Origin: Candidatus Hydrogenedentota bacterium | GTDB lineage: Bacteria > UBA8481 > J006 | Assembly: GCA_003697085.1 (NCBI GenBank) | Contig: RFFU01000011.1 | Span: 1-37,043, forward strand | Length of the DNA stretch: 37,043 nt | Direction of reading: 5' to 3' | Shown here: positions 32,711 to 37,043 of the stretch, piece by piece | Layout: each line of letters begins with the position of its first letter | Position numbering within the stretch: position 1 is the stretch's first letter | Notes under the pieces: model-generated | What the model was told of the DNA's origin: nothing | Database searches by the model: none | Seen by the model: only the letters and a program-made list of their open reading frames with translations | Translations under genes and position numbers: made by a program

Positions 32711-34132
32711 TTATCCCCGCACCGAGCCTCGGCCCTTCCAACTCCATAAACCGCGGATTTCTTGAACGCGAACCTTCTCCCGCTCGGTACAAGCCTCGAC
32801 CATACCTAGAAGAATCCCCAATCCCAAAAAAGCGCTTCCTCCATAAGAGGCGAACGGCAACGGAATCCCCATCACCGGAAAGACACCCATCACCATTCCG
32901 GTATTGACGGCGATGTGAACAGTGAGAATCGTCGCCGCGCCGACGGCGACGAGACGGCCGAACCTGTCTTGCGTCCACCGTCCCCTCTGAAGAATCCGCA
33001 GGACGAGCCATCCCAAAGCGAAGAGAACGAGCGCGGCTCCGAGAAAACCGAAGACCTCTCCGATCACGCCGAAGATGAAATCCGTCTGCCGCTCAGGTAG
33101 GAATCCCAGCGTGGATTGCGTGGCCCCTCGCATTCCCCGCCCCAACCATCCCCCCGAGCCGAAAGCGATCTGGGATTGGAGCACGTTGTAGCCGGAACCC
33201 TTCGGATCGCTTTGAGGAGAAAGAAACGCGAGAAGGCGGAGGCGTTGGTACGGTTTGAGTCGATGCTCGATCCAGAAGGAGGCCGCCAGAGCCGCCCACG
33301 GAAGATGAGTGCAGAAGAGCAGAAATCTTCCCCCACGGAGGTGAAAGCGCCGCATCAAGAGCGCCGTCACGATTCCGAGCCCTCCCAGCAAGCCCCACCC
33401 CACTAAAACCCCCTGAGGTGTTACGAAAGACGGCCCCAGCCACCCCCAAAGTCCGACACCGGTGATTCCCGAACCGATCCCCGCCAACAACCGCCACATG
33501 GCAAGAAGAAGGGAAAGAGCAAAAACCAACGGATACCTCACGGGAATGCCGGCGGCGAAGGGAACGGTGGCCAGAAGGGCCAGATACACCAAAGCGGTTC
33601 CTGTGTCGGGTTGGAGAATGATCAGAAGTGCGGGCAGAACGACGGCGGAAACGGCGAGGAACAACCGCCGAATGCCGACATTCTTCGAGTTTCGATCCGA
33701 AGCGAGGATGCGCGCCAGGGCCAACACGGTGACAGCCTTCCCCAATTCAGACGGTTGAAAACGCAGTGCGGAGATACCAAGCCATGCCCGAATCCCCCGA
33801 ACCTTGATCCCGGCCGCCAAAACCAGTACGAGCGTCACGACGAAAATAAGAAACGCGGGAAAGGAAAACCGCTCATATTGTTCCCGCGAAAAACCCGCAA
33901 AAAGAAGAAACGCTCCAACGGCGATCCCCCCCCACATGAGATGTTTCGTAAACGCCGTTGGACCGCGCAGCCCCATCGTCTGGCGAATCTCGACGGCTAT
34001 GGGGTGATACGCGATCGTGTAGATGGCCGCGAGGGAAATTCCCCAGACGGACAAGACGGGAAGAATCATCTGAAGATCCCATTTTCGCGAAAGCCGGAGG
34101 ACGACGTCCTTCACGGAAGTACTCGCGCTCAT
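32711..34132 (-). CDS. rodA: Rod shape-determining peptidoglycan polymerase RodA
   Basis: The 473-residue SEDS-family membrane protein polymerises glycan strands in the elongation machine, paired with PBP2. It has about ten membrane segments and the SEDS signatures FQPSELGK, LQPDTGTALVYL, GYNVLQSQIAFGSGGWLGRG, FLPERQTDFIFGVIGEVFGF and NTGMVMGVFPVMGIPLPFASYGGS. It is longer than E. coli RodA (370 residues), with an extended periplasmic loop region (about 205-290). The ATG at 34132 overlaps the mrdA stop as ATGA; an upstream in-frame ATG (34153) lies inside mrdA. It ends 54 bases from the convergent hydrolase gene, with no clear terminator. Confidence 0.96.
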   Translation of the reverse strand: MSASTSVKDVVLRLSRKWDLQMILPVLSVWGISLAAIYTIAYHPIAVEIRQTMGLRGPTAFTKHLMWGGIAVGAFLLFAGFSREQYERFSFPAFLIFVVTLVLVLAAGIKVRGIRAWLGISALRFQPSELGKAVTVLALARILASDRNSKNVGIRRLFLAVSAVVLPALLIILQPDTGTALVYLALLATVPFAAGIPVRYPLVFALSLLLAMWRLLAGIGSGITGVGLWGWLGPSFVTPQGVLVGWGLLGGLGIVTALLMRRFHLRGGRFLLFCTHLPWAALAASFWIEHRLKPYQRLRLLAFLSPQSDPKGSGYNVLQSQIAFGSGGWLGRGMRGATQSTLGFLPERQTDFIFGVIGEVFGFLGAALVLFALGWLVLRILQRGRWTQDRFGRLVAVGAATILTVHIAVNTGMVMGVFPVMGIPLPFASYGGSAFLGLGILLGMVEACTEREKVRVQEIRGLWSWKGRGSVRG

Positions 34133-35895
34133 TCCAGCCCGCCTTCTTCCCAATACCGTTCAAAGATTCGCTTTGCTCGCGGAGCCGCCGCGCGTCCCCC
34201 TCCATGCCCCGCCGATTCGACAAGAACCGCCAACGCGAGGCGAGGGGCCTCGATGGGTGCCGCCGCGATGAACCAGGCGTGATCCGGACCGTAAGCGCTT
34301 TGAGCCGTACCCGTTTTTCCGCCAATCGCAACCTTCGCGCTCCACGCTCGCCGGGCCGTTCCGTACCGAACAACATTGCTCAGCGCCGTTCGGACGAATT
34401 CCGCCTCTTTCGGATTCAACGAGATTCGCGCGAGCGGTTCGGTTTCCCCACGTGACATCTGCACCGAGGGGACACCATCGGAAAAGAGTCGCAGTCTCCT
34501 TCGCAGGCCTCCCTCGACAGCCGTTGCCACGACAACAGCCATTTGGAGAGGAGTTGTCTGGAGATACCCCTGACCGATCGCCATATTTCTCAGATCTCCC
34601 AAACCCCAATGTTCGCCGTCGGGACCGGGCACGTTCCGCCGTTCCCATTCCGGCGAAGGAAGCACTCCCGGATTTTCCCGAAACGTTCCGGCCGGCAGAA
34701 GCCTTTCACCCAATCCGAAGGTGCGAGCGGTTCCGACGAGAGTTTCCGTCCCCACGCGCTCTCCCGCCTGGTAAAAATAGACGTTGCAGGATTGGGCGAG
34801 TGCCGAGGAGAGCGCCAACGTCCCATGTCCCTCTTTTTTCCAGCAACCCATCCCCTCGTATTCACCCGCACACCGAAAGGTCGTTCCGGGAGTCAGCCGC
34901 CCGGAAGCGAGTCCCGCGATCATCGTCACGATCTTGAAGGTCGAACCGGGGGGATAGGTGGCCTGAAGAGCGCGGTTGAAGAGCGGACGCCGCGGATCCA
35001 ACAAAAGAGAGCGCCGTTGGTCGGAGCGGCGCGGGTCGACAAACACCTCCGGATCGTAGGAAGGCGTCGAGACGAGGGAAAGAATTTCGCCCGAAGAAGG
35101 TTCGATCGCCACCACGGCTCCCGCGCTTTCCCCCATCGCCTCATAGGCGATCTCCTGCAATTGTGCATCGATCGTCAAACGAACATTGCGGCCGGGACGG
35201 GGTTCCTTCAAAACCCTTTTTTCGATCCTGTCTCCCTTCGACGTCAAATCCCACTGAGCCAATCCCTTCTCGCCCCGAAGGATTCTCTCGAGGAACCCCT
35301 CCGCACCGGCCCGCCCCTTCTTATCTCCCGGTTCGTACCACGGGTCCGCGACCAGCTCCCGCCGCGTCACTTCTCCAAGATACCCCGTCACCGCGGCCGC
35401 GACGGGTCCGAGCGGATACGTTCTTCTCGCGCGTACAACGATCCGAACTCCCGGCAGGTCCTCCTCGCGCTCCTTCACGCGGGCCACAATGACGCGTTCC
35501 ACGCTCCGGCGCAGCAAAAAGGGTTTCAACGGTCTCCGGCGGGAATTCCATAACGCGTTCCGTTCCGCCGTGGCGAGGGGCCCGAGGATTTCTCCCAGCC
35601 GTTGTTCGATGACCGGAAAGGAATCGACGGGGCAGAGGCGGGGAAGAAAGACGAGATCGAAGACGGCATTGTCGATGGCCAACGGCCGGCCCCGCCGATC
35701 AAGAATCGCCCCCCGCACCGACGGTAATCGCTCTTCCTTCCGCGCGTTCGATTGCGCCAAAAGCCGAAAATAACGTCTTCCAAGAACCTGCAGGGAAAAT
35801 GCTCTGCAAAAGAGTCCCAAGAAAAGAAGCGCTGTTACGAAGGACAGCAAGCGGACACGGTATTCGGAAGCGCCCGCCTCACGATTCCCGATCAC
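34129..35895 (-). CDS. mrdA: Penicillin-binding protein 2 (MrdA)
   Basis: The 588-residue class B penicillin-binding protein has one N-terminal membrane segment (about 15-33), the dimerisation domain starting RGAILDRRGRPLA, and a transpeptidase domain with all three active-site motifs: STFK (S318-K321), SCN (369-371) and KTGT (527-530). It crosslinks peptidoglycan during side-wall growth with RodA. The start is GTG at 35895, overlapping the mreD stop as GTGA. The length is near the family norm (about 600). Confidence 0.97.
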   Translation of the reverse strand: MIGNREAGASEYRVRLLSFVTALLFLGLFCRAFSLQVLGRRYFRLLAQSNARKEERLPSVRGAILDRRGRPLAIDNAVFDLVFLPRLCPVDSFPVIEQRLGEILGPLATAERNALWNSRRRPLKPFLLRRSVERVIVARVKEREEDLPGVRIVVRARRTYPLGPVAAAVTGYLGEVTRRELVADPWYEPGDKKGRAGAEGFLERILRGEKGLAQWDLTSKGDRIEKRVLKEPRPGRNVRLTIDAQLQEIAYEAMGESAGAVVAIEPSSGEILSLVSTPSYDPEVFVDPRRSDQRRSLLLDPRRPLFNRALQATYPPGSTFKIVTMIAGLASGRLTPGTTFRCAGEYEGMGCWKKEGHGTLALSSALAQSCNVYFYQAGERVGTETLVGTARTFGLGERLLPAGTFRENPGVLPSPEWERRNVPGPDGEHWGLGDLRNMAIGQGYLQTTPLQMAVVVATAVEGGLRRRLRLFSDGVPSVQMSRGETEPLARISLNPKEAEFVRTALSNVVRYGTARRAWSAKVAIGGKTGTAQSAYGPDHAWFIAAAPIEAPRLALAVLVESAGHGGGRAAAPRAKRIFERYWEEGGLE

Positions 35896-36392
35896 ACGTC
35901 CAGTATTCTTCGCCGCCGAACGCGAATCGAAAGAATGAGATCGACGGAGAAAAGCAAAAGGATATAGATCGCGGTGGATTTATTCCCCTCACGCCCGAGC
36001 ATTTCTTGGAAAAGAAAGACGAATTGGAGGGAAACGACAGCCGCAGGAAGGCGAAAGAGGATTTTGTAGGGATACCATGCCGTCTCGAAACGGTTCGCGA
36101 TGGTTGCCAGAAGCGTGCTCCAGACAAGACAACCTGTCATCAAAATCCCCATTCGGCGCGAAAGCAGAAGATCCGCCACCAATCCCACGAGAATTCCTGC
36201 GGGAATCAATTTATCGGGACGAGCAAAAGCGGAAAAGACGAGGAGCGATACGAAAGGAAAAAAGACCTCGAGCCCGCGTGAGGGGAACAACGGTTCCAAG
36301 ACAATCGCGGGAACCACGCCGCCGATGCAGGCGAAAAGAAGCCTGTTCCACTCCTTCCCGGTCCTCGTTTCGGAGGGAATACGGCGAATCAT
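35892..36392 (-). CDS. mreD: Rod shape-determining membrane protein MreD
   Basis: The 166-residue protein is very hydrophobic with about five membrane segments (RLLFACIGGVVPAIVLEPL, VFFPFVSLLVFSAF, KLIPAGILVGLVADLLLS, MGILMTGCLVWSTLLATIA and others). MreD is poorly conserved, so the name rests on size, topology and its place between mreC and mrdA. The ATG at 36392 overlaps the mreC stop as ATGA, and the stop overlaps the mrdA GTG as GTGA. Confidence 0.88.
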   Translation of the reverse strand: MIRRIPSETRTGKEWNRLLFACIGGVVPAIVLEPLFPSRGLEVFFPFVSLLVFSAFARPDKLIPAGILVGLVADLLLSRRMGILMTGCLVWSTLLATIANRFETAWYPYKILFRLPAAVVSLQFVFLFQEMLGREGNKSTAIYILLLFSVDLILSIRVRRRRILDV

Positions 36393-37043
36393 CGCCGGGA
36401 AACCCAAAGATATTCGAGGACTTGAGGGGACAGCCGGGGGGCCAGAAGGACCTTCTGGAAAATTCCCGCGGCTTCGATCTCCTTGACCGTACCGAGAAAA
36501 AGTCCTCCCGGAACAAAACCACTGGCCGAGGAGGTAAAGACCTTTGTCTCTCGTGAAAGAAGACGGTGAGCCGGAACGAAGAGGAGTTCCGGAGAAGGCC
36601 AGCCTCCCCGAAAGACGTACTCCTCTTCTCCTCCTTCCACTCGCGCCGCCCACCGCGTCCTTTCGCTCCATTGAGTACGGATCACCGCGAGGTTCTCCGC
36701 GGTTTCTTCGACCGTGCCGAGGAGAAGAACCGTATCCGCGGTCAGGGCGAACGCCAAGTCGCCCGGAGCGGTTCGGTTTCCTTCACCGATCTCCACAAGA
36801 AATTCCGCGGGAAAGTTTCTTGCCGAGGTTCTCAGAACACGTGCGGGAAAACCTGGAGGAAGCGTTTTCGACTCGAGCGCATAGAACGATTCAAGGGCGG
36901 CGACGCGGCGGCGATAACGTTCGATTTCGCGACGGAGCGCAGGCGCAAAGGCCCCGGCTCCCGCGCTTCGAAGGTAAGTCTCGCGCCTTCCGACGGTCTT
37001 CACGGCCGTAACAACCTCTGAAACGGCACTCGAAATCCTTCCG
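36389..37043 (-). CDS. mreC: Rod shape-determining protein MreC (5' end outside the window)
   Basis: The frame is open to the end of the window, so only the C-terminal 217 residues or so are seen. The visible part has the MreC layout: a helical coil (REIERYRRRVAALESFYALES), then beta-rich repeats (ARVLRTSARNFPAEFLVEIGEG, NLAVIRTQWSERTRWAARVEGG, FVPAHRLLSRETKVFTSSASGFVPGGLFLGTVKEIE). The motif SSASGFVPGGLFLGTV is typical of MreC. The GTG at 37003 is not the true start, because coding sequence continues upstream (AVSEVVTAVK). MreC links MreB inside the cell to the periplasmic enzymes. Confidence 0.92.
   Translation of the reverse strand, partial: GRISSAVSEVVTAVKTVGRRETYLRSAGAGAFAPALRREIERYRRRVAALESFYALESKTLPPGFPARVLRTSARNFPAEFLVEIGEGNRTAPGDLAFALTADTVLLLGTVEETAENLAVIRTQWSERTRWAARVEGGEEEYVFRGGWPSPELLFVPAHRLLSRETKVFTSSASGFVPGGLFLGTVKEIEAAGIFQKVLLAPRLSPQVLEYLWVSRR

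Noticed and set aside
1-37043. CRISPR arrays, tRNA or rRNA genes, insertion sequences
   Set aside because: No regularly spaced direct repeats, no tRNA-like cloverleaf or rRNA sequence, and no transposase frame were seen by eye; the repeats present are irregular intergenic elements.

Overview
The window comes from a GC-rich, Gram-negative (diderm), rod-shaped bacterium. Outer-membrane and periplasmic proteins (a secretin, a beta-barrel protein, lipoproteins, a SurA/PpiD-type chaperone) show the two membranes, and mreC-mreD-mrdA-rodA shows the rod shape. The gene content and the repeat-laden intergenic DNA suit an uncultured or poorly sampled phylum (PVC-like or a candidate phylum), but nothing here fixes the taxon. 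Genes are packed tightly, often with 1- or 4-base stop/start overlaps, and GTG and TTG starts are common.

Layout. 1-298: repeat DNA. 299-9461 (+): a single-domain response regulator, a BamD-like lipoprotein, then an overlapping run of acyl-CoA synthetase, RumA/TrmA-type RNA methyltransferase, beta-barrel protein and SAM methyltransferase; next an SDR epimerase, a thiolase-fold protein with its DUF35 partner, and a membrane-anchored MCE-like/TPR protein. 9592-11652 (-): DUF2752 protein and transcription terminator Rho. 12039-23126 (-): a Tad (Flp-type) pilus/secretion operon read tadE/G-like, cpaB, cpaC secretin, cpaE/tadZ, cpaF/tadA, a 73-residue unknown, tadB, tadC and a DUF192 gene. 23336-24244 (+): a Memo-family protein. 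24244-24746: repeat-rich non-coding DNA. 24747-28780 (+): a broken AAA/DUF4143 ATPase gene, then a coupled run of an SH3-domain exported protein, a small unknown and a lipoprotein. 28940-30046 (-): TPR membrane protein. 30409-32656 (+): parvulin foldase and isochorismatase-like hydrolase. 32711-37043 (-): rodA, mrdA (PBP2), mreD and mreC (cut by the window end), all overlapping.

The most distinctive system is the Tad locus. Its secretin is about 1,180 residues, roughly twice the usual size, because five BamE/SmpA-like modules are interspersed with the secretin N domains. Its CpaB carries a thrombospondin-type-3-like calcium motif, its TadZ has altered receiver and Walker A residues, and an unrecognised 73-residue gene is coupled to both tadA and tadB. 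No Flp pilin or prepilin peptidase is visible in the window.

The second signal is a family of about 18-base intergenic hairpins with compensatory stem changes. They recur beside pyrimidine-rich tracts and ACCACGGAA-type short repeats in most of the longer gaps.
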